A DNA stretch of 64,000 nt from Podocnemis expansa (Eukaryota > Chordata > Testudines > Podocnemididae), in the NCBI GenBank assembly GCA_007922195.1, contig ML682059.1, positions 10,939,462-11,003,461 on the forward strand, in the 5' to 3' direction. The position numbers were made by a program, and so were the translations under genes. Within the stretch, counting starts at the first letter, position 1; each line of letters starts with the position of its first letter. Shown in pieces: positions 1-9,339 of this stretch. The notes below the pieces were generated by a model, which worked only from the letters and a program-made list of their open reading frames with translations, had not been told where the DNA came from and did not search any database.

Positions 1-2689
1 TGTCACACATCAGGTACTACACAATGGCCAGCCACACTTGCACGGTCCTCAACCTGAGTCTTGCATGCTGAACAATCTGCTTACAAGCTGCCATATGCTC
101 CATCAACTTCAGGCAACTTTAGGCTGTGCTCTGAGGATACCTCTTTACCCCCTAGATCATACCTCTGATGACCAGAAACTAAGCATGCGGCAGGAAGCTC
201 TCACTTCCTTTCCCCCAAGTTCAGTACTGCCCCAATAAAATCTATCCTCTTCAGGTGCTAGAGCCAATGTGCACTCTTGGGCAGACGGAACTAGCTCTTT
301 GATCCAGCTCTTTTACTGCCTCAAACATCTCTGGGGTGGAGGGAAGTTGGAGATTCTCCACCAGAATGTCTCTTGTTGGTGAGGACACCAACACTGGACT
401 CGTTGGAACCCTTTCTGGGGCCCAAATCTATGGCACCATAACTTACAGTGCAGAGCTTGAGTGACCCAACACTGGCCTTACTCTAACCCCTATTTTGTCA
501 ACTTTGTGGTCAGACAGCACCCTCTCCCCACTTTCTTTTTCTTCTGGGGCACCAGGGAGTGGGACCTGTGCCAGTGAGATTCTCACAATGCTGTCATCAG
601 TGCTGGGGGGGGGGGGTCCGGGGGGTGAGTACTGGTGCTATGGCTCTTTTGCAGAGTCCTTAATTTGTGGCATCTCTCTCTTTGATGCAGAGCACTCTGT
701 ACTGATAGTGCCCTTCTAGATCCAAGATCCCTGGCTTCTGCAGGGTGAAGGACCTCCTCCACCACAACAAACTTGAGTCTTTGTCCCTTCTCCTTCTGTG
801 TTCTCAGGTGAAAGCTCTAGGAACTCTTGCAATTCTTGTGTAAGTGGGAGTCACTCAAACATGTTAGATAGAATGAGAGTGCTGGTAGTCCCTTGGCATA
901 GGTTTCCTGCAGGACTTGCAGGATTTTAAAACCAGGCATGCTCTGACCCCAGGCCCAGGGTGGGCAGCTACCTTCACACTAACTGGAAATACCTCCTTAA
1001 CTAATGAATCATAAAAACTATCAACAGGTGCTCAGATAGATTAATGCAAGGGCTACAGAGGCTGCAGCCCCAGGCCTTAGGCTGAAGGGAGGGGCCCTGG
1101 GCTGCAGTCCATAAAGCCCTTTCTGACCTGGCCCAGTGGGGCTGGGGCCTGGGGCCAGAATCCATAGCTGGCTGCGGTGCTCCCTCCCTGTCCCTGTGCC
1201 AGTTGGTCTGTTCCTGGGGGGTGGGGTGGGCCAGCGCAAGTGCACCATACTCCAGAGGCAGGACTGGCTAGTGCACAGGGTTGCCTCTTGCACGGAGTTA
1301 TTTTCCTTCCAAAAACTAACTTTTTCTTACAGTCCTTTATAAAACATGGTAATAACTGTGTTTTGGGGGAAAAGAGAAACTAGTTGAGCTGGGCTGGAGT
1401 CATTTTTAAATTCCAATTCCACTGCATCCCAGGTGGCATTTGCAATTTAGTTTGAGCTGGTAGAGGTGGCAAGGACACCCATGTATCTCTCTCTAGGGCA
1501 GGGTAGTCAGGCCAACTCTCAGGACCAGGGTGAAGGCCGTCTTGAGTCTCAGGGCCTAGATAGTGTGACAGCCATGATGGTGAAGCCTGAACAAATAGCC
1601 AATTCTTCTCCCGAAAATCTTTCTTTAGGAACCTAAACCTGGAATGGGGGTGGGTGGGGGGTGGAATAGCCCACCCCCCTCATGATTTTGGCCGTAGCTT
1701 CCAACGCACCAATTTTGGTTTACTGATTTCTATTCCATATTTTATTTTTCTCCAAAGGATGATCTTTAAAGAGCCCTTGGGTTATATTTGTTGGTAGACC
1801 TTTTAGTTTGGATTAATTACATCTTTCTCTATCATTTTCATATCATCTTTCCCATCAACACATGTTATTTCAGGTTATTGTGGCATGTGATGAAATGTCA
1901 TGCACTGTTTAGTTAAACTCACAATTAAGGTACATTTATAGGCTCAGACCAACACCGCTCAGTTTCAGATTATGCAATGGCATAATGAAAGATGCTTATT
2001 CAGGGGTACTACTAGGATAAACACCATCCAAAAAAAATTACAGTTTTTGATATTTGTGAACCCTGATTAAAGTAAATTGATCGTTAAAGGCATTCCCCCC
2101 CCCCCCTTCATGGTGTCACTACAGAGCAGAATTAAGGTTTCTGCTAATGGAGTATCTTTCAGTTTTGAAGAATAATGCAAGTGGGGGGAAATGACCATTA
2201 ATCCCCCCCAAAATATTCAAATTTAGCTTTTGTACAAGATTTCAGTGAGTATTATCTATGTGGAAAGTTTGAAGAGTTTCTGATATAGTTAAGGTTGTCT
2301 GGATACATTAACTGTACACTTTCGTACCTTAATAGGTTTGGATTGTTTTTAAATTAAACCTGACTGTGAACTTCCTGGGTTTATAATTCTTGGCTTGGGA
2401 ATAATTGCAGCATCTCAGTAACATATCTTATTTCACATAACTGATACATATTCTGAACCTTAAATCTATTTTACATTACTACTACCCGAGAACAACAAAT
2501 ATATTTTAATACTAAACCATGATTGTACCAAGCTTGTTTTGTGGAAGCAAAAGGAAGGTCTCAGATATAGAAAACATATCTGTCTATGTAACAGAGATAA
2601 CAGATGTGTTTTTTTCATATTTTTATCATTTTATTAGTTGGAATTGCATTAGAACCACCACAAGAATTCTCTCTAAAGCAGCATCTTAC
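1..2689 (-). other. INVS intron 3' of the ankyrin exon; no gene seen
   Basis: I recognise no exon here; the next INVS coding exon would lie on the minus strand but none of its expected residues were found. About 500-1300 is GC-richer than the rest and gives only short chance reading frames. Simple-sequence landmarks are a run of twelve G at 605-616 followed by a second G run, a G-rich stretch at about 1645-1680, and a C run at about 2095-2107. The remainder is AT-rich unique-looking intron. Confidence 0.6.
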
Positions 2690-2863
2690 CTTGTTTCTGT
2701 CTTGTGTATCCACTTCTCCTGGTGCCATGTATTTTAGCAACAAAGCTAAGCATTTGGGACTCTTGTGGCGGGTAGTTAAATGTAAAGGAGTCATTTCTTC
2801 TAAATCCTTTTGCATCCAGTTTGCTCTGCGAGCAAGTAAGAGTTTCATGAAGCGATAATTTCC
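2690..2863 (-). CDS. INVS: INVS (inversin) coding exon, ankyrin repeats
   Basis: Minus-strand internal exon of 174 nt (58 codons, phase 0 at both ends). The acceptor reads TATCCAG before the exon and the donor is AAG/GTAAGA. It encodes ankyrin-repeat sequence beginning GNYRFMKLLLARRANW, with the repeat core TPLHLTTRHKSPKCLALLLK and ending GEVDTQDRNK. From memory this is nearly identical to human inversin at about residues 92-149. Inversin is a ciliary protein (the nephronophthisis-2 gene product) that defines the inversin compartment, binds Dishevelled and acts in left-right patterning; its N-terminal half is a long ankyrin array. The frame joins exactly to the exon at 49955-49789. No stop, frameshift or damaged splice site is visible, so the gene looks functional here. 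Only two of roughly sixteen coding exons are in the window. Confidence 0.95.
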
Positions 2864-5384
2864 CTGGATAAGAAACAAATATAGCAGTAAGAAACCAGTA
2901 CTACCAACTTGTTAAAACCAAAAGATGACCATATTTAAAGGTATCATTGTATTATGGGGACAAAGCAATAGCAATCTGCCACAATGACCCACAGAATTTG
3001 AGCCTGGATGGGCAGAGCTCCTTGGAAACAGACACCTTCATTCTACCATTCAGTGGCAGCTGCAACGTAGCCACACCCTGTGATCCACAGCAGGTATCAA
3101 CTATATGAAGTCCTCTCCAAAATCCTCAAACTGATAACTGTCTTGGAGGCTCCTGATTCATCTCTTAACCGGTGTTCCAGGAAGCATCCAGGCAACAACG
3201 CAGATTCCCAGTGAGCTGCAATGACTGACTCTGCTCTCAAAATCCCAAAATGCACTTTGGTTCTGACTTGGACTCTGGCTGTAACTCTGGACCTAGAACC
3301 CTGACACAAATTATGACCTGTGGTTCTGATCTCAGTCCAGAAATCTGACATCAAGCAGCTCAAACTCGACATCTGACCCAGAGCCCTGAAAGTTCACTTG
3401 GACCAGCCCTATCTTATGCTGAAGGCCATTCCTGTGGGAATATACAGGCAGAGGGTCATCTCATGCATGATATGTCTCAGTGCGTTGACCATCCACAGAG
3501 GAACTCCTCACATCGAGAACAGAAGTGTTGCAACTCTCAGTGGGAAGCTGACCTGGTAGGTTCAAGCTATGCAGGTACATGAAGAAAACACTGCGCTGTA
3601 GGCTCACCTGGTGCAGTATGCTTCTGAGGACCATACCCTGCGTAAGCAGACTGACAGGCTCTGAGGCAAAAATACTGCACTCCAGAAACATACTGCACTT
3701 TTGCCCAATCTACCTCCTCCTTGAATGCTTCAACAGAGACTGCCAAAAATTCAGAAGTGTTCTTACTCAATGTCAACTGCTCCACCCCAAGGCTTACTTA
3801 ACCCACTGATTTAGCTAAGGTACGATTTGTTATTAGCCTCTTAATGGGAGAACCGTTAGGCGTCATTTCTTTCACATAACTTTTGGATATTGAAAGTGGT
3901 GTCATAGGAATGTTGGTTCTGTTCTTTTTTAATTTAGCCTTTATTATACCCTCACCTAGACCTACTGATACTTGATGATTAGCTGTCAGTTTAGGGGCCA
4001 AATTCTGACTGCTCTCATACAGTGAGGGTATGAAGATGCTGAAACCCTTATCTTTTTTTTCTGCTGAGGGAGCAGTTTCTTGTGCTTTTCACTCCGTAAG
4101 ACAATGGACATGAGCAGATGTGTTAATGGCACTAAAAGCTCTTAACATCCTAAAGAGGCCATGTTGCAAACAGAGGAAAACACTGGGGGGACATACATGT
4201 TTCATCTACTACAGAGTGTAGAACTGGCAACCCCTTAGTGTATGCTACAGCACACTTGGAGGCCTGTTTCAGAAACAGGTGGTCTCCTGGAAATTCTAGG
4301 AATCAGTGGAAATTGCCTCATAACCAAGGAATAAAACTAACTGGCTTAAGACTATCAAGCATTAGCTCCATAGTTCTAGTCTCTTTAAATCCCTTTGGAC
4401 AAAAGTGATAGTATGGACAACAAATCTTGGAATGGGATCAAACACAGAAAGGAAATGATTTTCAAAGAGAGAGAGAAACAGTAAGAAATGACACAGAGCT
4501 GGAGGAAATGTGTCAAACTGAAGAAATAAATAAATGGAAGAAGGAAAACCAGACAATGTGTGTGAGTGAATTTGATATCATTTGTGATCTTTTTTTCGTA
4601 TTTCTTTAACAAACATCCTATGTCTCTGTAAATTTGTGAGGAGTAGATGGGATAACTAGCAATTTAACACACTGATTACTGCTGGCTACTCTGGATTCAG
4701 CAGTTTAAAAAGAGGTGAAGAAAAAGTCAGTGAATGTAACCCAAAACTAACCATTCCAGAATGAAAATGGGGTCCTAGAGCATGGTTGGATTTGGATCTG
4801 GATTTTCAAACTCTGGAACCTGGATTAATCCTAGAAAAAGCAGATGAGCTCTGTTTCTCAAGTCACCAAGCATGCTGGTGGAAGACTGGATGTTCCTCCC
4901 TCCACCTACTAACTTGTAATTAAAATGTTTTAGTCTGGAAGAAAAAGGGCAGAAAATCAAATCACAGACCCTCTCAAAAGTTCCATATCTTACTCTGGAC
5001 ATTTAAGTCTGGACTTGGTCAAACACTGGAGAAAATATTGCAATATAAATGAATGAACTAGATGAATTAAATAAACCTTGTCCTTCTTTAATTTCCTATA
5101 TAAATTAGAGGCTGACTTACTCTTTAAAATTTCCCAAGGGATAGCCGTGTCAGAGATGTGGCTGGAACATCAAGACTTCAAAGAGAAAGAGCTGAACTCG
5201 AATTAATATGCAAGCTAAATTCTGTGAAAGCAGGACTTAATCGAGACTATGGGTTCTTTTCCCATTACAAAAGGTAATTTGACTTCAGGCTTCCTATGGT
5301 TTGAACCTAACAACTGCTCTGATTTGCTGTTACTGTATGACCTGATCCTATGTTTTACACCCCCTTGCATTTATTTTCATTCTA
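2864..5384. other. Intron stretch without a recognisable gene or repeat
   Basis: The 3000-3800 part is somewhat GC-richer, with several overlapping short reading frames on both strands, and could be an eroded retroelement, but I can name no domain. The rest is AT-rich unique-looking intron. Confidence 0.4.
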
Positions 5385-5505
5385 TTCTGTAAGTTCACCT
5401 ATCTTTGAAGCATCCAACGAAGTGGGATTTTCTCCCATGAAAGCTCATGCGAAAAATAAATCTGTTAGTCTTAAAGTGCCACATGACTCCTTTATTTTTT
5501 TTTAC
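5385..5505 (+). repeat. Foldback-family repeat, right half only
   Basis: Contains the family core GAAGTGGGATTTTCTCCCAT, then AAAGCTCATGCGAAAAATAA, GTTAGTCTTAAAGTGCCACA and a following GACTCC. The same core recurs at 21112, 30425, 36190, 38700 and 46247. Only the right arm is present here. Confidence 0.65.
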
Positions 5506-5796
5506 TCTTTAAAAATGGTTTTCATATCAATAAGTGATCGTTGGGCAGTAATATGCTAATATAGCAACTTTACTTTGTAGTATTTCAGACTAACACTTCC
5601 TGTAGTTTTTTCCATCAGCACTTTCATACATCACTGATGAAATGTGATGTGAAAGGCCACCAACAGGCCTTCAGCATTGCATTAACTCCACAGAAAGTAT
5701 GCACTGTGAGAGATCAAAGCCAGCAGGCCATCTGAGAGCAGAAGAAGGGAGATACATGAGCCTCGGAATGCTGAAAGCTGTATTCCCCAATGGATA

Positions 5797-6021
5797 AATG
5801 GAGGTTACTCACCTTTGGTGCAGTAACTGGGGTTCTTCGAGATGCGTGTTCCTGACATGCTCCACTGAAGGTCTTTCCGCGGCACCGCACCCCGGATCGG
5901 AGATTTTTTCTATAGCAGTGGCTCCATCAGCGGGGAGAGATGCGATGACGTGCAGCTTGTGTGCTTCCCGCCCTGCTGACGTCAGCATTCTGATCTCCCC
6001 GCTCCTCCAGTTCCCTTCTAC
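5797..6021 (-). repeat. DIRS 3' inverted terminal repeat (left end)
   Basis: From 5861 to 6021 it is the reverse complement of 11506-11666 with no mismatch seen. The outer part (5797-5860) carries an extension, GGTTACTCACCTTTGGTGCA and following bases, that is absent from the other terminus but is repeated inverted in the internal complementary region. This asymmetry of the outer ends is usual for DIRS elements. Confidence 0.9.
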
Positions 6022-6090
6022 TGCGGAGTTCCTGATTATAGAAGTTACGGAAAAGACTGAACCTCCGAAGTAGAGGGGAGGAGGGCGGGT

Positions 6091-6199
6091 AGTGGAGCAT
6101 GTCAGGAACACGCATCTCGAAGAACCCCAGTTACTGCACCAAAGGTGAGTAACCTCCATTTCTTCGACGAGCAGTGTTCCTGACTGCTCCACTGAAGGT
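6091..6199 (-). repeat. DIRS internal complementary region (ICR)
   Basis: Two parts meet at about 6159. Positions 6091-6159 are the reverse complement of the outer left terminus (5797 to about 5864). Positions 6159-6199 match the reverse complement of the outer right terminus (about 11655-11694). The ICR is therefore a copy of the joined ends of the element. In the DIRS replication model it templates closure of the cDNA into a circle, which the recombinase then integrates. It lies 42 nt beyond the recombinase stop codon and 69 nt from the 3' terminal-repeat core. Confidence 0.88.
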
Positions 6200-6241
6200 G
6201 ACTTCATAGCAGTTGTTACGTCTGGAGGTGGGCACTTCGGT

Positions 6242-7438
6242 TTATGTGTGGCGGACTGAACTGAGTACTGCCTGTCCTACTGCCGTGTCCATAGCCGAAA
6301 AACGATCTAGGGCATAGTGTCTGGCAAAAGTGTCGGATGAGGCCCATGTTGCCGCTTGGCATATCTCATGCAAAGGCACTCTGTTTAGGAACGCGACCGA
6401 AGAGGCCATGGCTCGCGTGGAATGCGAGCGTATAGTTTGCGGTGGGACCGTTTGAGATGTTATGTACGCAGTTTGGATACAGGTGGATATCCATCGGGAT
6501 ATACGTCGTTTGGAAATTGGCTGGCCTTTGGAACGCTCTGTGGTTGACACGAAAAATCTAGGTGTCTTTCGAAAAGCTTTCGTGCGCTCAAGATAGAAGG
6601 CAAGCGCCCGTCGTACGTCGAGTGTATGTAGTGCTTTGTCTTGAGGCGTAATGTGTGGTTTTGGGCAAAATACAGGAAGATGAATGGTTTGATTAAGGTG
6701 AAAGCTAGATGACACCTTAGGTATAAATTTAGGGTGCAGTCTCAGGGAGACCTTATCTTTATAGAATATCGTGAAAGGTGGGTCAGCCATAAGGGCAGCG
6801 ATTTCGCCTATGCGACGAGCGGAAGTGATAGCCACTAAAAAGGCTACTTTCATAGATAAGTATAACAGGGAGACCGTAGCCAAAGGTTCAAATGGTGGTT
6901 TTATAAGGGCTCTGAGCACTGTTGTGAGGTCCCACGGCATAGTCGGGGGGCGCACCTGTGGATATAAGTTCTGTAAGCCCTGCATGAACCTTTTGACGGT
7001 ATGGTGAGTAAAGACAGAGCGATTGTCCACTGGATCATGAAAAGTGGAGATGGCTGCAAGATGGACCCTAACAGACGTTGTCGCTATCTTTGTATGTTTT
7101 AACTGCAGAAGATATTCAAGGATTCGAGGGACAGAGGCAGTTGACGCATTGATGTTATGATTAGAACACCAGTGTAGGAAACGATGCCATTTCTGCAGGT
7201 AAGTTGTTCTGGTAGTGGGCTTTCTGCTATTTAGTAGGATATGTTGAACTGACTGTGAACACTGGAGTTCTAGAGGAGAGAACCATCGAGGTTCCAGGCT
7301 GTTAAGTGAAGACGGTGCAGGTAAGTATGTAGTTGAGTACCTTGCTCCTGTGAAAGGAGGTCCGGGACAAGAGGTAAGGTGACTGGTGGGGTCCTGGACA
7401 TGGTTTTGAGTAGAGTGTACCAAGTCTGCCGGGGCCAT
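6242..7438 (-). CDS. DIRS tyrosine recombinase (integrase)
   Basis: A 398-residue reading from the ATG at 7438, chosen because it is the last ATG before recombinase-like sequence begins and overlaps the RT frame by only 169 nt. The frame itself is open much further upstream, to an ATG at 9121 (959 codons) and beyond. Tyrosine recombinase signatures are complete: box I arginine in SARRIGE (about residue 208/209), box II H-x-x-R in RSHSTRAMASS (H339, R342), and the nucleophile in RHYALDRF (Y375). This enzyme cuts and rejoins DNA through a covalent phosphotyrosine link and integrates the circular DIRS DNA without a target-site duplication. It is in the same frame as gag and in a different frame from RT. 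The true start and expression strategy (separate initiation, readthrough or fusion) cannot be settled from sequence. No internal stop or frameshift is present. Confidence 0.9.
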   Translation of the reverse strand: MAPADLVHSTQNHVQDPTSHLTSCPGPPFTGARYSTTYLPAPSSLNSLEPRWFSPLELQCSQSVQHILLNSRKPTTRTTYLQKWHRFLHWCSNHNINASTASVPRILEYLLQLKHTKIATTSVRVHLAAISTFHDPVDNRSVFTHHTVKRFMQGLQNLYPQVRPPTMPWDLTTVLRALIKPPFEPLATVSLLYLSMKVAFLVAITSARRIGEIAALMADPPFTIFYKDKVSLRLHPKFIPKVSSSFHLNQTIHLPVFCPKPHITPQDKALHTLDVRRALAFYLERTKAFRKTPRFFVSTTERSKGQPISKRRISRWISTCIQTAYITSQTVPPQTIRSHSTRAMASSVAFLNRVPLHEICQAATWASSDTFARHYALDRFSAMDTAVGQAVLSSVRHT

Positions 7439-9339
7439 GCTGGTGCTATTAGTACCACCCTCGCTTTGTCCTCCTGGATCTTCCGGAGGACGCTGGGAAT
7501 CAGGGGGGTTGGGGGAAAGGCGTACATTAGATGCTGCCCCCAGTGAAGCAGGAAGGCATCGCCCCTGGACTTGTGACCGTTCCCCCCTCGAGAGCAATAA
7601 AGTTTGCACTTCTTGTTTTGGCTGGTAGCAAACAGATCCATGGTGGGAAAACCCCAACGGGCAAAGATGTCGATCAGGATATCGTTGCGGATTTCCCATT
7701 CGTGTTGAACCGGGAAGAAACGGCTCAGAGAATCGGCTAGGATGTTGTCTCTGCCTGGTAAGTATTCTGCTGTAAGGTGAATAGCGTGACTTATGCACCA
7801 GTCCCACAGGGTCATCGCTTCTAGACAAAGTGCTGTCGATCTGGTTCCGCCTTGGCGGTTGATATAGAACATACATGTGATGTTGTCCGTGCAAATTTTG
7901 ATGTGTTTGCCTGTGATAACAGGGAGAAAGTGCTGACAAGCCCTTAAGACTGCCCTGAGTTCGAGTAGATTTATGTGCAGAGAAGTTTCTGTGTGGGACC
8001 ATTTGCCCTGTGCGGTTTGCTGGTGGAGGAATGCTCCCCAGCCTGTAAGGGAGGCATCGGTAGTGATTGTGAGAAGCGGTTGTGGTAGGAGAAAAGGAAC
8101 CCCGTGTAGTAAGTTGTTGGGGTCTGTCCACCAGGACAGGGAGCGTTGGACCGCTGTTGGAATGTGTAGAGTCTGATTGAGGGATCGACCAAGCACACGG
8201 CATCGGGAGAGGAACCACAACTGAAAAGGACGCATGCGAAGCCGGGCATAGCTGACTAGGTATGTGGCTGCCGCCATATGTCCAAGCATTTGCATACAAA
8301 GACGAGCTGGGATGACTGTGGACCTTTGTATTTTCAGGACGAGTTGGATTATAGTGTGAAACCTGTCTGCTGGAAGGAATGCCCTTGCGACCGGTGAGTA
8401 GATCCGGGCCCCTATAAATTGGATCTGTTGGTTGGGTCGTAACGATGACTTTTCGTAATTTATGTTTAAACCCAAAGAGAGGAACAGGGTTTGTGTGACT
8501 TGTACTGCCTGTTGTGCTTGTGCGTAAGTGGGAGCCGTGATGAGGAAGTCGTCGAGATAGGGAAAAATAACGATGTGCTGTTTTCGGAGAAATGCCGCTA
8601 CCGGAGCCATTAGCTTCGAGAAGACTCTGGGAGCTGTGCACAAGCCAAAAGGGAGTACCGCGTATTGATAGTGTTTGGAGAGGAATAGGAAGCGAAGGAA
8701 TCTCCTGTGAGCAGGGAGTATGGGGACGTGAAAATAAGCGTCCTTTAAATCGAGAGAGGCCAACCAGTCCCCTTGATGTAATGCTGGAAGGATGGTGTGT
8801 AGCGTCACCATTTTGAATTTCTTCACTTGAATATACCGATTTAGACGCCTGAGGTCTAGAATAGGTCTCCAACCCCCTGTTTTCTTTTGTGTGAGGAAGT
8901 AAGGTGAATAGCATCCTCTTCCTCTGAGGTGCTCTGGTACCTCTTCTATTGCCCCGATGTGAAGGAGGTGTTGGATCTCCTGCTGTATGATCTGTACGTG
9001 ATTGGGGTCCCTGAGGAGGGACGGGTAGGGGTGTTGGGATTTGGGGCGTGATAAAAATGGAATTGTATAGCCCCTGTGAATGATTTCTAGTACCCATTTG
9101 TCTGATGTTATCTTTTGCCATTGATGGAAAAAGGAGCTTAGTCTGTTCTTGAAGACTAGGGGTGGTAATAGTAATTGTTGATGCGGTATTGTGTGGTTGG
9201 CGACTCTCTCTACAAGAATGTCAAAATTGTTGTCTGGAAGTACCTGGTTGTGAGATCTGCACAGATTGATTGGACTGTCGTCTGTGAGGCTGGCGAGATT
9301 TAGTTCTATAGGCCTCTGATCTTCTGTTAGTTTGAGCAT
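7270..9339 (-). CDS. DIRS reverse transcriptase / RNase H / MT-like polyprotein
   Basis: A 689-residue frame. Reverse transcriptase motifs are intact: motif A SLDLKDAYFHVP (D197), motif B PFGLCTAPRVFSK (about 230-242), and motif C YLDDFLI with the catalytic aspartates 263-264. RNase H follows with D428 (TTDAS), E460 (LLELRAV), D485 (CTDNIT) and D536 (GRDNILADSLSR). The tail at about 550-650, with DLFATSQNKKCKLY and YAFPPTPLIPSVLRKI, matches the region often annotated as Dam-like methyltransferase in vertebrate DIRS elements; activity is doubtful. The product would copy element RNA into cDNA. It overlaps the gag end by 119 nt in the +1 frame, and its end overlaps the recombinase reading. The first ATG at 9339 lies inside gag, so it may be reached by frameshift or internal initiation; residues 1 to about 80 may therefore be artefact. 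Confidence 0.93.
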   Translation of the reverse strand: MLKLTEDQRPIELNLASLTDDSPINLCRSHNQVLPDNNFDILVERVANHTIPHQQLLLPPLVFKNRLSSFFHQWQKITSDKWVLEIIHRGYTIPFLSRPKSQHPYPSLLRDPNHVQIIQQEIQHLLHIGAIEEVPEHLRGRGCYSPYFLTQKKTGGWRPILDLRRLNRYIQVKKFKMVTLHTILPALHQGDWLASLDLKDAYFHVPILPAHRRFLRFLFLSKHYQYAVLPFGLCTAPRVFSKLMAPVAAFLRKQHIVIFPYLDDFLITAPTYAQAQQAVQVTQTLFLSLGLNINYEKSSLRPNQQIQFIGARIYSPVARAFLPADRFHTIIQLVLKIQRSTVIPARLCMQMLGHMAAATYLVSYARLRMRPFQLWFLSRCRVLGRSLNQTLHIPTAVQRSLSWWTDPNNLLHGVPFLLPQPLLTITTDASLTGWGAFLHQQTAQGKWSHTETSLHINLLELRAVLRACQHFLPVITGKHIKICTDNITCMFYINRQGGTRSTALCLEAMTLWDWCISHAIHLTAEYLPGRDNILADSLSRFFPVQHEWEIRNDILIDIFARWGFPTMDLFATSQNKKCKLYCSRGGNGHKSRGDAFLLHWGQHLMYAFPPTPLIPSVLRKIQEDKARVVLIAPAWPRQTWYTLLKTMSRTPPVTLPLVPDLLSQEQGTQLHTYLHRLHLTAWNLDGSLL

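Noticed and set aside
1..2689. Next INVS ankyrin exon
   Set aside because: No minus-strand frame with ankyrin residues and splice sites was found.
2615..2878. 87-codon frame read straight through the INVS exon
   Set aside because: The real exon is 2690-2863; the extra residues at both ends are intron beyond clear splice sites.
5809..6207. 132-codon frame across the DIRS terminal repeat and ICR
   Set aside because: It reads through inverted repeat copies of each other; position and composition are those of non-coding DIRS ends.
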